Shown here one piece after another: positions 1 through 10,582 of a stretch of DNA of 34,120 nt. Below the pieces are notes generated by a model. That model saw nothing but the letters and a program-made list of their open reading frames with translations. It searched no databases and was not told the origin of the DNA. The stretch's first letter is position 1. Every line of letters begins with the position of its first letter. This DNA comes from Propionibacteriaceae bacterium (GTDB lineage: Bacteria; Actinomycetota; Actinomycetes; Propionibacteriales; Propionibacteriaceae), in contig WRFP01000004.1 of NCBI GenBank assembly GCA_009778725.1, positions 1 to 34,120 on the forward strand, written 5' to 3'. The translations under genes were made by a program, and so were the position numbers.

Positions 1-1416
1 CACCTGGCGCAGGGTCTCGGTGGCCTCCTCCCAGGCCTTGTCGTCACCGACGAACTTCTCGGGATTCTTGGTCGACAACTCCAAATAAAAGTCGTTGAAA
101 CCATAGTCGCGCAGCAGGCCGAGAACGAAAGTGAGCAGGGAGGCCAACTCCTCCTTCATCTGGTCGCGGGTGCAATAGATGTGCGCGTCGTCCTGGGTGA
201 AGCCCCGCGCCCGCAGCATTCCCTGGACGACTCCGGACTTCTCGTAACGGTAGACCGTGCCGAACTCGAACAGCCTGAGCGGCAGTTCCCGGTAGGAACG
301 TTGGCGCGACCGGAAGATCAGGTTGTGCATCGGGCAGTTCATCGGTTTGAGGTAGTAGTCCTGGCCCTGCTTGCGGACAGTCCCGTCCTCGTTGAGTTCC
401 TCGTCCAGGTGCATCGGCGGGTACATCGCGTCGGCGTACCACGACAGGTGCTGCGAAATCTCGTACAAACGTCCCTTGGTGATATGGGGAGTACTGACGA
501 AGCTGTAGCCGGCCTCGATGTGGCGCTGGCGCGAGTACTGCTCCATCTCCATGCGGATGATCCCGCCCTTGGGATGGAAGACCGACAGCCCCGGCCCGAT
601 CTCCTCCGGGAAGCTGAACAAGTCCAGTTCCGTGCCGAGTTTGCGGTGATCGCGCTTGGCCGCCTCCTCCATGCGCGTCTGATAGGCGACCAGGTCCTCC
701 TTGGAGGCCCACGCGGTACCATAGACCCGCTGCAAGGTGTCGTTCTTCTGGTTGCCTCTCCAGTACGCCGCTGAGGTTTTGGTCAGTGCGACAGCCGGGA
801 TGTACCCCGTGTGGGGGACATGGGGACCACGGCAGAGATCCTTCCACGCGACCGATCCGTCGCGACGGACATTGTCGTACATGGTCAATTCCGCTCCCCC
901 GACCTCGACCGAGGCACCCTCTTCGGTGTGGGCTGTTCCCTTGTCGACGATCAGTTCCAGCTTGTACGGCTCGTTGACCTCCTCGGCGCGGGCCTCGTCT
1001 TCGCTGACGACGCGGCGGACGAAGCGCTGGCGCTCCTTGATGATCCGGGACATGCCCTTCTCGATGGCCTTGAGGTCCTCCGGGGTGAGCGGATCGACGC
1101 GGAAGTCGTAGTAGAAGCCGTCTTGGATGGGCGGGCCGACGCCGAGCTTGGCATCGGTGAAGATCTGTTGCAGAGCCTGGGCCGTCACGTGGGCGGCGGA
1201 GTGGCGGATGATCGACAACCCCTCATCACAGGTCGCGGACACCGGTTCGATCTGGTCGTCGTCGCTCAGGCCATGGGCGAGATCGACGGTCGTGCCGTTC
1301 AGACGCATGGCCACGACGGAACGGTCCTGACCGAACAGATCCAGTCCAGTCGAGCCCTCGTCCACCACCTGCCGTACCTGATCGTCCCCGTCAATACGGA
1401 CAATAGCAATGGACAT
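1..1416 (-). CDS. thrS: Threonyl-tRNA synthetase, C-terminus truncated by window edge
   Basis: Manual minus-strand translation from ATG at 1416: [14 protein letters not shown]...[18 protein letters not shown]...[29 protein letters not shown]...[58 protein letters not shown], typical class II ThrRS motifs; SD-like GGAGAGG upstream. Absent from ORF track because it is open at the edge. Confidence 0.96.
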   Translation of the reverse strand, partial: MSIAIVRIDGDDQVRQVVDEGSTGLDLFGQDRSVVAMRLNGTTVDLAHGLSDDDQIEPVSATCDEGLSIIRHSAAHVTAQALQQIFTDAKLGVGPPIQDGFYYDFRVDPLTPEDLKAIEKGMSRIIKERQRFVRRVVSEDEARAEEVNEPYKLELIVDKGTAHTEEGASVEVGGAELTMYDNVRRDGSVAWKDLCRGPHVPHTGYIPAVALTKTSAAYWRGNQKNDTLQRVYGTAWASKEDLVAYQTRMEEAAKRDHRKLGTELDLFSFPEEIGPGLSVFHPKGGIIRMEMEQYSRQRHIEAGYSFVSTPHITKGRLYEISQHLSWYADAMYPPMHLDEELNEDGTVRKQGQDYYLKPMNCPMHNLIFRSRQRSYRELPLRLFEFGTVYRYEKSGVVQGMLRARGFTQDDAHIYCTRDQMKEELASLLTFVLGLLRDYGFNDFYLELSTKNPEKFVGDDKAWEEATETLRQV

Positions 1417-1529
1417 AGGTCTTCATCCTCTCCAAGACGACGCATCCCCTCACGGGTATCAGGACTATTCTGCCTGATTCCAGATCAGGTTTCCCACTCT
1501 GACCGCCGACGACAGACTGGCGGGGCGCC

Positions 1530-2132
1530 CTATTCGGTCACCTTCAGATGGATGACGCCGTAATCGTAGGCCTTGCGGCGGTAGACCACCGACGGCAGCA
1601 TCGTGTCGGCGTCGACGTAGAGGAAGAAATCGTGGCCGACCAGTTCCATCTCGTCCAGGGCCTGGGCCAGGGTCAGTGGTGTTGACCAGAAGAGCTTTTC
1701 GCGTACGACCATGGGGCCGTCGCCTTGGATTTCGAGACCGCCGACCTTCTTCACCGCCACACTCGGTTCGGTGCGCGCAGGCACCGGCGCTGCTTCGCCG
1801 GTTTGCTCGACGAAGCCGACACGGCGCAGATTGCGATGGGTACGGCGCCGGTCCTGTGCCTTGCGCAGCCGGGTCTTCAGATGGTCGAAGGCCTCGTCGA
1901 AGGCCTGGGACTTGTCCTCGGCAAGCGCCTCGGCGCGCACAACCGGTCCTTTGCCGATCAGGGTGATCTCCACCCGTACTGCCTCGCCCGATCCCCTGGG
2001 CTCCGCCTGTGCCTGGACTTCGGCACGAATGACCTTGTCAACACGGGAATCTAGCTCTGCCATTTTCTTGGCGACCTGTTCGCGGAAACTGTCGGTGACC
2101 TGAATCCTGCGGCCGGTGATGGTGACATCCAT
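1530..2132 (-). CDS. hpf: Ribosome hibernation promoting factor, long form (HPF/RaiA family)
   Basis: 200 aa; MDVTITGRRIQVTDSFREQVAKKMAELDSRVDKVIRAEV N-terminal domain and C-terminal dimerisation domain (EMELVGHDFFLYVDADTMLPSVVYRRKAYDYGVIHL); AAGGAGG SD before ATG. Confidence 0.95.
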   Translation of the reverse strand: MDVTITGRRIQVTDSFREQVAKKMAELDSRVDKVIRAEVQAQAEPRGSGEAVRVEITLIGKGPVVRAEALAEDKSQAFDEAFDHLKTRLRKAQDRRRTHRNLRRVGFVEQTGEAAPVPARTEPSVAVKKVGGLEIQGDGPMVVREKLFWSTPLTLAQALDEMELVGHDFFLYVDADTMLPSVVYRRKAYDYGVIHLKVTE

Positions 2133-2223
2133 GGTTCCTCCTTGTTCAGTGGGGCCCGTCAGACGGGATACCCCTACGTTAGCCTGAGCAGTGGTGAAAA
2201 GGTAATCTTCGGCCCCGTGTTGT

Positions 2224-2913
2224 TCAGCGTGTGTGGGAATTCTTCAGTACGGTCGCGGCGATGGTCGCGAGCCCGGCGGACGGACAACCGGCAGTGTTCA
2301 AGGCACGTTGGGCCTCCCGCAGGCTGGCGCCCGTGGTGACCACGTCGTCGACCACGATCAGCCAACAGCCGGTCAGGGGCTGGGTTACACGCAAAGAACC
2401 AGCGAGGTTGGTTGCCCGGTCAGCAGTGGTCAAGTTTCCTTGGTCTTGGACGGCACGGATGTGGGCCAGGATCGGGCGTACTGACAGATTCAACCCGACC
2501 AGGCGCAGGTGACGCGCCGCTCTGACAGCCAGCACGCGCGTGATATCCAGGCCACGCTGGCGCACAGATTTGGGCTGGGAGGGGAAAGGCACAAGAACTC
2601 CTGGTCCACTCAGGCGCAGGTCGTCGGCCAGGGCGGCCACCGCGAAGGCCAGGCGTCTTCCCAGCAGCTCCAGACTGTCCCAGCGGTGGTGGTCCTTGGC
2701 CTGGGAGATCACGCGGGGCAAAGGTTGGGTGTACGCCCCCGCCGACCACAGGGGCACGGTGATGCCCTCCCGGGTACGCGGACCGATCCGGCCCGCCATG
2801 ATGGTGGCCGCACACGTCCCACAAACACCCCGGCCGGGACGGGCGCATCCGGGGCAACTGCCCTGTACCAGGAGATCCATGGCGGCGTCGGTGAACTTCA
2901 CGCCGGACACCAT
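2224..2913 (-). CDS. ComF family phosphoribosyltransferase-like protein
   Basis: N-terminal CPGC...CGTC zinc-ribbon-like motif and PRPP-binding motif LIVVDDVVTTGASL. Confidence 0.88.
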   Translation of the reverse strand: MVSGVKFTDAAMDLLVQGSCPGCARPGRGVCGTCAATIMAGRIGPRTREGITVPLWSAGAYTQPLPRVISQAKDHHRWDSLELLGRRLAFAVAALADDLRLSGPGVLVPFPSQPKSVRQRGLDITRVLAVRAARHLRLVGLNLSVRPILAHIRAVQDQGNLTTADRATNLAGSLRVTQPLTGCWLIVVDDVVTTGASLREAQRALNTAGCPSAGLATIAATVLKNSHTR

Positions 2914-2945
2914 GACGGTTCACAGGGTGGAAATGTTCTGTCGTC

Positions 2946-4658
2946 TCACGGTGCGTAGGCGATCGACGAAATGTTTTCGCCGGCGGAGAACCAGTAGCCG
3001 TTCTGGTAGGACCAGACGGTCCCGCTCTGGTCCAGGACGGCGATCTGGGGCGAGGATGCGGTGGCATGAATGGACATTTCCACCGGTGTCCAGGCTTGGG
3101 GCAGGCCCCAGGAGTCCATCTCCAAACCGTCGATGTCGGCGAAGTAGACCCCGGTTGCGCTGAGCACCAGGACGGACGACGGGCCCAGCCAGGCGACATC
3201 GATGACCGACCGGAGCGGGGCGCCCTCCCAGATCAGGCGGATGGGCTTCCAGGAGATGATGGCGGATGGGGTGTCGCCGTCGTAGGTGATCAGGGCGATG
3301 CCCAGTTCGGTCCGCGGGCCGTCGCCGAGATCCACCTGTCGCCACAAGAGGATCCGGTGCCCGTCGGGTGAGACCTGGAAGCCGCGGATGTCCATCGACG
3401 CCACTGCCGAGGAGTCGACCGGGACGACACCGGCCGGGGTCACCACGGAGACTGCCGTTACGGACAGAGCCGAGGAGACCGCCCAGATGTTGCCCTGAGC
3501 GTCGAACTGCGGTCTGAGAAGGCCCGGAGCACTGAGAGCGGCTGTGGGAGGATCGCTGCCGACCGGGCCGACCAACAGCGAGTCGGCCGAGACTGCGGCC
3601 AGTTGGCCGGTCTGGCTGGCGGCCAGGGACTGAATGGTCCGCGCTGTGGTCCCCCAGTCTCCGTCGACGGGTAGGGACTGGCGGCTGGTCATGGTGGCGA
3701 CGACGTTGTCCTGGACAATGGCCAGGTCTTCCGTGGACCCGGTTTGGACCGACGCGTAGCCGTCTGCGACGCTGACGGGCAGGGACGAGTCCGGCGCGGA
3801 ACCGGTCAGAGGCACTGGTGTCCCGTCGCAGGTCACTCGAATCCGGTTCACCCCGACCATGTCCCTGACCGTCGCGGCGATCTCGATCGCCATGTGGGTG
3901 GCGTCGTCGCGCCCCAGACCGCCCGGACACGACAAGGGGACATCGGCCGTACCCTGGGAGGACAAGGAGACCTGGTCACCTCCCCACGAGACTGTGCGCT
4001 GGGGCGGATTGTCCACGATCCCCTGCAGCCACTGGGACGGGCCGTTGACCACCAGGCGCGCTGCGGTCGTCCTGTCCCAATCCCAGCGCGGGACATAGCG
4101 CGGATCGGGAACCAGGGTGGTCCCGGCGGTGGGAAAGAAGTAGGTGTCGATGCGCATGTAGCTCTGAGAGAACATGTATTGTGACAGAGCCACACCGGGG
4201 GGAGGGTTGGAGATGCGCAACTCGCCGTCCTGGACGACCATGCCGAAATCATGGTTCCACACCGACTCCTCGGCTCCGGAGAACGACCCGTCGGCATCCA
4301 GGTAGCCGATCAGGGGGGCGGAGATGGTCACCTGGTTGCCGTTGACCCTCGGAGAGGAAGCGGAGGCGTAGATGAGCACCTGGGAGTCGGGCTGCCAGGT
4401 GGCGGCAGCCTGATCGGTCAGATACTCCCGGGCCGTCGTCTCGTTGAAACTGGCCATCGCGGTCAGAAATCCGCGGATGATCATCGACGCGGAAGCCCCT
4501 TTCGGAGGATGGTTGGCCACGATGGTGACCCCGCCCTGTGCCTGGTCGGCCGTCCGGCGGGGCTGGGATTCGACCGGACCCGAGGTGGGGATCGACGCGC
4601 AACCCGACAGGGCCAAGACGAGAAGAACGCACATCAGGTATCGGATTTTCTTGGTCAT
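2946..4658 (-). CDS. lpqB: Lipoprotein LpqB (MtrAB-associated, GerMN-type domain)
   Basis: Lipobox LALSGCASIPTSGPV; directly downstream of mtrB with 4-bp ATGA overlap; conserved actinobacterial mtrA-mtrB-lpqB order. Confidence 0.92.
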   Translation of the reverse strand: MTKKIRYLMCVLLVLALSGCASIPTSGPVESQPRRTADQAQGGVTIVANHPPKGASASMIIRGFLTAMASFNETTAREYLTDQAAATWQPDSQVLIYASASSPRVNGNQVTISAPLIGYLDADGSFSGAEESVWNHDFGMVVQDGELRISNPPPGVALSQYMFSQSYMRIDTYFFPTAGTTLVPDPRYVPRWDWDRTTAARLVVNGPSQWLQGIVDNPPQRTVSWGGDQVSLSSQGTADVPLSCPGGLGRDDATHMAIEIAATVRDMVGVNRIRVTCDGTPVPLTGSAPDSSLPVSVADGYASVQTGSTEDLAIVQDNVVATMTSRQSLPVDGDWGTTARTIQSLAASQTGQLAAVSADSLLVGPVGSDPPTAALSAPGLLRPQFDAQGNIWAVSSALSVTAVSVVTPAGVVPVDSSAVASMDIRGFQVSPDGHRILLWRQVDLGDGPRTELGIALITYDGDTPSAIISWKPIRLIWEGAPLRSVIDVAWLGPSSVLVLSATGVYFADIDGLEMDSWGLPQAWTPVEMSIHATASSPQIAVLDQSGTVWSYQNGYWFSAGENISSIAYAP

Positions 4659-6256
4659 GTGACCGGCTCCTCCACCTCGGCCGCGTCCGAGGGGACGAGG
4701 GGAATAGGCGAATGGGTCACGACGACATCCACCCGGCGAGGCAGGACGACCCTGAACTGGGCGCCTTGGCCGAGCCGGCCCCAGGCGTGGATCCAGCCCT
4801 GGTGCAAGCGGACATCCTCTTGTGAGATGGACAGTCCCAGGCCCGTGCCGCCGATATGCCGGGCCCGAGCCGGGTCCGCCCGCCAGAAGCGGTTGAAGAG
4901 TTGTTTTCCTTGTTCGAGGGTGAAGCCGACGCCATGGTCTCTGACGGCGAAGGCGGCCACGTCGTCGTCCTGGACCAGGAAGATCTCGATCGGTTTGCCC
5001 TCCCCGTGTTCGATGGCGTTGCTGACAAGGTTCCTCACCAGCCGGGAGATGCGGCGCGGGTCAACTTCGGCCACACAGACACCGTCGGCGTGCAGGTCCA
5101 GGCGGGACCCCAAAGTCGAGGCCAGTTCCGTGAGGGCGTCGAGTTCTCCGCGCAACAATGCGGTCAGGTCGACTTCGTCCAGGCTCAAGGTGGCCACCCC
5201 GGCGTCGAAACGGGAAATCTCCAGCAGGTCGGACAGCAGCGCCTCGAACCGGGTCAGTTCACGGTTGAGCAACTCCACTGACTTGTGCTCGACCTCGGGC
5301 AACGAATCCCTGTTGTCGTAGAGCAGGTCGGCGGCCATGCGTACCGTTGTCAACGGGGTACGCAACTCGTGGGAGACATCGGAGACGAACCTTTGCTGAA
5401 CCCGGGACAGTTGCTCCAACTGGCGGATCCGCTGTTGCAACTGATTGGCCATGTGGTTGGTGGCGACAGCCAACTGGGCCAGATCGTCGGTGCCGCGTAC
5501 TGGCATCAATTGGGTCAACTCACCGGCGGCCAGCCTCTCGGCGGAGCGCCGGGCGGCCCTCAGCGGGACCAGAGTCTGCCTCGACACGCCGTAGGAGACC
5601 AGCCCGATGCCGATGAAGACGACCAGGCCGGACAACAGGACAGCAGTCTTGACGACGGTCAGGGTCCAGGCCTCCTGCTCCATCGAGAAGACGAAGAAGA
5701 CCTGGAACTGGTCGCGTTCCGTGCCTCCGCCCGACAACTGCGTGGCCACCACGAGACCGGGTCCGGCTGTGCCGTCTTTGAAGGTGACCCGGGTGGGGAC
5801 CCAATGGACCAGCGAGGGCTGGGAGCCGACGGCCTGGCGGATCGAATCGGGAATCGATGAAGCGTCGAAGTTGGCAGGGGCGTAGGTGCCGACCTGGGTC
5901 ACAAACTGGACCTGATAACGCCCCGAGGAGATCCCGCGCTGGATGGCCGTGGTGACGATGTTCATCAGGGCGTCGGAATTCGCGTAGTCGTACCCGGCGC
6001 TGCCGATCTGCTGCTCGATCTCGTACATGGTCTCGTTGGCGTCGGAGATGGCCGATTCCTGGGAGTTGGAGACGATCCCGTAGGTGACCCGGTAGATCAG
6101 GAAGAATCCGGCCAGGGTGAGGACCACCAGGGAGCCCAGGAGGGCGGACACCACCACCCGCAAGGTCAGGGAGGACTTCCAGGTTCGAAGTGGGGTCTCC
6201 AAGGTGTGGCGGATGCGGACGGTGTCGATCTCAGCCACTGGCCCGGTACCCCACAC
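4655..6256 (-). CDS. mtrB: Sensor histidine kinase MtrB
   Basis: HAMP region, H-box FVSDVSHELRTPLTTVRMAADLL, N-box LVRNLVSNAIEHGEGKPI, G-box GTGLGLSIS; adjacent to mtrA. Confidence 0.94.
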   Translation of the reverse strand: MWGTGPVAEIDTVRIRHTLETPLRTWKSSLTLRVVVSALLGSLVVLTLAGFFLIYRVTYGIVSNSQESAISDANETMYEIEQQIGSAGYDYANSDALMNIVTTAIQRGISSGRYQVQFVTQVGTYAPANFDASSIPDSIRQAVGSQPSLVHWVPTRVTFKDGTAGPGLVVATQLSGGGTERDQFQVFFVFSMEQEAWTLTVVKTAVLLSGLVVFIGIGLVSYGVSRQTLVPLRAARRSAERLAAGELTQLMPVRGTDDLAQLAVATNHMANQLQQRIRQLEQLSRVQQRFVSDVSHELRTPLTTVRMAADLLYDNRDSLPEVEHKSVELLNRELTRFEALLSDLLEISRFDAGVATLSLDEVDLTALLRGELDALTELASTLGSRLDLHADGVCVAEVDPRRISRLVRNLVSNAIEHGEGKPIEIFLVQDDDVAAFAVRDHGVGFTLEQGKQLFNRFWRADPARARHIGGTGLGLSISQEDVRLHQGWIHAWGRLGQGAQFRVVLPRRVDVVVTHSPIPLVPSDAAEVEEPVT

Positions 6257-6917
6257 CGCGTACTGTGATGACGATCTGAGGGTTGTCCGGATCCTGCTCG
6301 ATCTTGGCCCTCAGACGCTGGATGTGGACGTTGACCAGACGGGTGTCGGCCGGATTCTGGTAGCCCCAGACCTGCTTGAGCAACTGCTCGCGGGTGAAGA
6401 CGTGTTTCGGGTGGCGGGCGAGAGCCAGCAGCAGGTCGAATTCCAGGGGGGTGACGTTGATGATTGTCCCGGCCTTGGTCACGCGGTGCGACTCGACGGC
6501 GATGGACAGGTCCTGGATGGTGATGGTCTCGACCTCCCCGGCCGCCATACGCCTCAGGCGGGCATGGACCCGGGCGACCAGTTCGCGGGGGGCGAAGGGC
6601 TTGGCCACATAGTCGTCGGCCCCGGCCTCCAGGCCCTTGACGACGTCGCTGGTGTCGGATTTTGCCGTCAGCATGACGATCGGGACTCCCGATTCGGCCC
6701 GGATCTCGCGACAGATGTCGACCCCGCCGCGGCCCGGCAGCATCAGATCCAGCAGGATCAGGTCCGGTTTCTCGACGCGGAACGCCTCCAGGGCGAGGTC
6801 GCCTCTCGGGCACCACGCGGTGTGGAACCCTTCTTGTCTCAACACGATCTGCAACATCTCCGCCAGAGAGGCATCGTCATCGACAACGAGTATTCGTCCA
6901 CCTGTCGGGTCAACCAC
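6231..6917 (-). CDS. mtrA: Response regulator MtrA (OmpR/PhoB family)
   Basis: Receiver domain (ILVVDDDASLAEML, LILLDLMLPGRGG, MLTAKS) plus winged-helix output domain (VFTREQLLKQVWGYQNPADTRLVNVHIQRLRAKIE). GTG start with GAGGAG upstream. Confidence 0.95.
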   Translation of the reverse strand: MVDPTGGRILVVDDDASLAEMLQIVLRQEGFHTAWCPRGDLALEAFRVEKPDLILLDLMLPGRGGVDICREIRAESGVPIVMLTAKSDTSDVVKGLEAGADDYVAKPFAPRELVARVHARLRRMAAGEVETITIQDLSIAVESHRVTKAGTIINVTPLEFDLLLALARHPKHVFTREQLLKQVWGYQNPADTRLVNVHIQRLRAKIEQDPDNPQIVITVRGVGYRASG

Positions 6918-7086
6918 CGCACACTCCTCGATCCTCAGCCTGGATTCACCGATTCATTGCTACAACGTCAGCAATCGGAGGATGCAAGCTATGACACAAC
7001 CACGGTACACCCCACCCTACCCGTCACAACATGGTGTGGGTGGTGTGGAGGTTACTTGCGTGGTGTTCACGGTCAGGCAGTCCGGA

Positions 7087-8586
7087 TCACTCGGACAGCA
7101 TGGACATCAGCATCTCGCGTACTTTGGCGGCGTCAGCCTTGCCGGACATTTTCGACATGACCGCGCCGATGAGAGCACCGACGGCTTGTACCTTGCCGTC
7201 GCGAATCTTGGCCGCGACATCCGGGTTGTCGGCGATGACGGCTGCCACAACGTCATGCAAGGCAGCTGAATCTGAGACCAGCGACAGGCCGCGAACGGCG
7301 ACGATCTCCTCCGGGGAGCCCTCACCGGCCAAAACAGCGTCCATCACCTGGCGTGCCAGCTTGTCCGACAGTACGCCCTGGTCGATCAGACCCTGGACCT
7401 GCGCCACTTGGAGGCCGGTGATCGTAAGCTGGTCGAGACTGAGGTTGTCCGCGTTGGCGCGGCGCAACAACTCGGTCATCCACCATTTGCGCGCCGCCTG
7501 GGGGGCGCATCCGGCGGCGACAGTGGACTCGATCAGGTCAACGGCCTCGGCCGCCACGGCGTCGCGCAGCTCCATCGGCGAGAAGCCCCAGGTCTCGCGC
7601 AGTCTGGCGAGCCTGACCGCGGGGACTTCGGGAATGGTGGCGCGCAACTGCTCCACCCAGTCACGCCCGGGGGCGATGGGGACCAGATCCGGTTCGGGGA
7701 AGTAGCGATAGTCCTCGGCCTGCTCTTTCGAGCGGCCCGGCCAGGTGTACTCTCCGTCCTCGCGCCAGTGCCGGGTCTCTTGCTTGACTGTGCCTCCAGC
7801 TGCCAGGACGGCGCCCTGGCGGCCGATCTCGTACCTGAGGGCCTTCTCAATCGACCTCAGCGAGTTGAGGTTCTTGGTCTCGGTCCTGGTTCCCAGGGTG
7901 TGGGACCCCTTCGGCATCAGCGAAATGTTGGCGTCGCAGCGCAGGGAGCCTTGTTCCATGCGTACGTCTGAAACCCCCAGGGCGCGGATCATGTCTCTGA
8001 GGAAACTGACATAGGCCCGGGCGACCTCGGGTGCTTCGGCCCCGGTCCCGTACACCGGCTTGGTGACGATTTCGATCAGGGGGACCCCGGCGCGGTTGTA
8101 GTCCAGCAGAGAGTACGCGGCGTCCTGGATGCGACCGGTCGTGCCGCCCATGTGGACGGACTTTCCGGCATCCTCCTCCATGTGGGCGCGCTCGATCGGA
8201 ATCGTGTACGGCCTGTCGTCGACCTCGACCTCCACTTCGCCGTCGAAGCACAGGGGCTCGTCGTACTGGGAGATCTGGAAATCTTTGGTCATGTCGGGAT
8301 AGAAATAGTTCTTGCGCGCGAACCGGCACCACGTGGCGATGGAGCAGTTCAGGGCCAGGCCGATGCGGATCGCCGATTCGACAGCCTTGGCGTTGACAAC
8401 GGGCAACGAGCCTGGAAGACCCAGGCAGACCGGACAGGTCTGGGTGTTGGGCGGGGCTCCGAACGCGGTCGAACAGGAGCAGAACATCTTCGAGACAGTG
8501 TTCAGTTCGACGTGGACTTCCAGGCCGATGACAGGATCGAATCGCTCCATCACCTGGGTGTAGTCCATCAACTGGTCTTGGGTCAT
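7087..8586 (-). CDS. gatB: Asp-tRNA(Asn)/Glu-tRNA(Gln) amidotransferase subunit B
   Basis: [37 protein letters not shown]-terminal YqeY-like tail. Start refined to ATG at 8586 ([16 protein letters not shown]), overlapping gatA stop; the 568-aa ORF-track version starts too far upstream. Confidence 0.96.
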   Translation of the reverse strand: MTQDQLMDYTQVMERFDPVIGLEVHVELNTVSKMFCSCSTAFGAPPNTQTCPVCLGLPGSLPVVNAKAVESAIRIGLALNCSIATWCRFARKNYFYPDMTKDFQISQYDEPLCFDGEVEVEVDDRPYTIPIERAHMEEDAGKSVHMGGTTGRIQDAAYSLLDYNRAGVPLIEIVTKPVYGTGAEAPEVARAYVSFLRDMIRALGVSDVRMEQGSLRCDANISLMPKGSHTLGTRTETKNLNSLRSIEKALRYEIGRQGAVLAAGGTVKQETRHWREDGEYTWPGRSKEQAEDYRYFPEPDLVPIAPGRDWVEQLRATIPEVPAVRLARLRETWGFSPMELRDAVAAEAVDLIESTVAAGCAPQAARKWWMTELLRRANADNLSLDQLTITGLQVAQVQGLIDQGVLSDKLARQVMDAVLAGEGSPEEIVAVRGLSLVSDSAALHDVVAAVIADNPDVAAKIRDGKVQAVGALIGAVMSKMSGKADAAKVREMLMSMLSE

Positions 8587-10082
8587 CGTCCCTCCTCCTT
8601 CATGAGGGTCCACAGGGGGCCGCCCCAACGGTCCTCCAACAAGGCTTCCAAGCCTGAGCCGACGCGGTAGACCAGGTCGTCGCGCATCGGCGGGGCCATC
8701 ACCTGGAAGCCGACGGGCAAGCCGTCCTCCGCGGACAGGCCGGCGGGGAAGGACGCGGAGACGTTCCCGGCCAGGTTGGAGGGGATCGTGCACAAGTCGG
8801 CTTTGTACATGGCCATCGGGTCGTCGATCCGCTCCCCCAGCTTGAACGCGGTGGTGGGGGTGGTCGGCGACACCAGGACGTCGACCTGACAGAAGGCGTT
8901 GCTGAAGTCCTGGATGACCAGGGTACGCACCTTCTGTGCCGAGCCGTAGTAGGCGTCATAATAGCCGCTTGACAAGGCATAAGTACCGAGGATGATCCGG
9001 CGTTTGACCTCGGCGCCGAAGCCCGCGCCACGGCTGAGCCTCATGACCTGTTCGGCTGAGGTGGTACCGTCGTCGCCGACCCTCAGGCCGTACCTCATCG
9101 CGTCGAAGCGGGCCAGGTTGGAGGAGACCTCGGACGGCATGATCAGATAGTACGCACCCAGGGCGGCGGGGAAATGAGGGCAGGAGACTTCGACGATCTC
9201 GGCGCCGGCTGAGGCCAACCCGGCGACGGCTTCACGGAAGGAACGTTCCACTCCCGGGGCGTAACCCTCGCCGCCGAATTCCTTGACGACGCCAATTTTC
9301 ATGCCGGTCACGTCGCGTGACCGGGCCGCCGTGACGACATCAGGCCCGGAAGCGTCGATCGAGGTCGAATCTTTCGGATCGTGGCCGGACATCACCTGGT
9401 GGAGCAGGGCGGCGTCCAGGACATTCCTGGCGCAGGGGCCCGGTTGGTCCAAGGAGGAGGCCATCGCCACCAGGCCGTACCTTGACGATGAGCCGTAAGT
9501 TGGCTTGACACCGACCGTACCGGTGACTGCGGCGGGCTGGCGGATGGAACCGCCGGTGTCGGAGCCCACGGACAGCGGAACCTCGAAACCGGCCAGGGCT
9601 GCGGCCGATCCACCGCCTGAACCGCCGGGAATCCGGTCCAGAGCCCAGGGGTTGTGGGTCGGGCCGTAGGCGGAGTTCTCGGTCGAGGAGCCCATGGCGA
9701 ATTCGTCCATGTTGGTCTTGCCGACAATGACCATGTCGGCGTCGATCATCCGTTGCACCACAGTGGCGGTGTAGGGAGGGTGCCAGCCTTCGAGGATTTT
9801 CGACGCGCAGGTGGTGGGGGCGCCGGCGTAGGTGAAGACGTCCTTGACACCGATGGGAACTCCGGCCAGGGGTCCCATCGGTTCGCCGGAGCGGCGTTTG
9901 GCGTCCACCCGGCGGGAGGTGTCCATGGCTCGGTCGGCGTCGACGTACAAGAACGCATGGATCTGGTCTTCGGCCTCGGTGATCCGTTCCAGGTGGGCTC
10001 GGGTCACCTCTTCGCAGGTGATGTCCCCGACGGCCATCATCTCGGCCAGTCGGTGGGCGGATTCGTGAATCAGGGTGCTCAC
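8583..10082 (-). CDS. gatA: Asp-tRNA(Asn)/Glu-tRNA(Gln) amidotransferase subunit A
   Basis: Amidase signature [42 protein letters not shown] and [25 protein letters not shown]. Confidence 0.97.
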   Translation of the reverse strand: MSTLIHESAHRLAEMMAVGDITCEEVTRAHLERITEAEDQIHAFLYVDADRAMDTSRRVDAKRRSGEPMGPLAGVPIGVKDVFTYAGAPTTCASKILEGWHPPYTATVVQRMIDADMVIVGKTNMDEFAMGSSTENSAYGPTHNPWALDRIPGGSGGGSAAALAGFEVPLSVGSDTGGSIRQPAAVTGTVGVKPTYGSSSRYGLVAMASSLDQPGPCARNVLDAALLHQVMSGHDPKDSTSIDASGPDVVTAARSRDVTGMKIGVVKEFGGEGYAPGVERSFREAVAGLASAGAEIVEVSCPHFPAALGAYYLIMPSEVSSNLARFDAMRYGLRVGDDGTTSAEQVMRLSRGAGFGAEVKRRIILGTYALSSGYYDAYYGSAQKVRTLVIQDFSNAFCQVDVLVSPTTPTTAFKLGERIDDPMAMYKADLCTIPSNLAGNVSASFPAGLSAEDGLPVGFQVMAPPMRDDLVYRVGSGLEALLEDRWGGPLWTLMKEEGR

Positions 10083-10387
10083 TGTTCCTCCTGAAGAATT
10101 CTCGGTACGCGGAACCGGTCGTCCTCGCAGGCCGGGGCCATGGCGAGCACGGCGTCAGGCGGTAGGGATGGTCGTACCTCGTCGGCCCGGAAAACGTTGG
10201 CCAGCTGCAGCGCGTGAGAGGTGGGCGGAACATCGGCACGTGCCACCTGGCTGACGACAGCCACAGCGTCGAGAATGACATCCAACTGCCCTGCCATGGC
10301 CGTCAATTCCTCGTCGGTCAGTTCGATTCGAGCCAACCGGGCCAGCTTGGACACTTCGGCATGGGTCAAAGTCACAGGAGTCTCCAT
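10079..10387 (-). CDS. gatC: Asp-tRNA(Asn)/Glu-tRNA(Gln) amidotransferase subunit C
   Basis: 102 aa; [22 protein letters not shown]...; 4-bp overlap with gatA. Confidence 0.94.
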   Translation of the reverse strand: METPVTLTHAEVSKLARLARIELTDEELTAMAGQLDVILDAVAVVSQVARADVPPTSHALQLANVFRADEVRPSLPPDAVLAMAPACEDDRFRVPRILQEEQ

Positions 10388-10582
10388 CGGTCACATCCAT
10401 GGTGGGTGACACCAGGATTTCATCTGAGACGATTCTAGCTTTACTTGGGTAAGGGGGTTTTCGGCGTACGAATGGGCGTGGCGGCGAAAATCGAGGTGAC
10501 TCACCTGTGTGATGTGGAGAGACTGGGGTGAGAATAAGGCGGATAGTTTCTAGGTTTCTTCCGCGTGCACTAGGGTGGATTC

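Noticed and set aside
44-847. 267-aa minus-strand ORF in the thrS region
   Set aside because: Wrong frame; the true thrS frame runs through the window edge and was not listed in the track.
1417-1529. Possible T-box riboswitch upstream of thrS
   Set aside because: Only a short CCTGAT-TCCAG-ATCAGG hairpin (1473-1489) is present; I find no T-box consensus sequence.
2920-3930. 336-aa minus-strand ORF in another frame of lpqB
   Set aside because: Same-strand alternate frame rich in Arg/Pro/Gly; LpqB frame is supported by the lipobox and gene order.
4251-5321. 356-aa plus-strand ORF over lpqB/mtrB
   Set aside because: Antisense shadow ORF; low-complexity translation, opposite strand encodes clear LpqB and MtrB motifs.
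6117-7160. 347-aa plus-strand ORF over mtrA
   Set aside because: Antisense to mtrA, no domain motifs.
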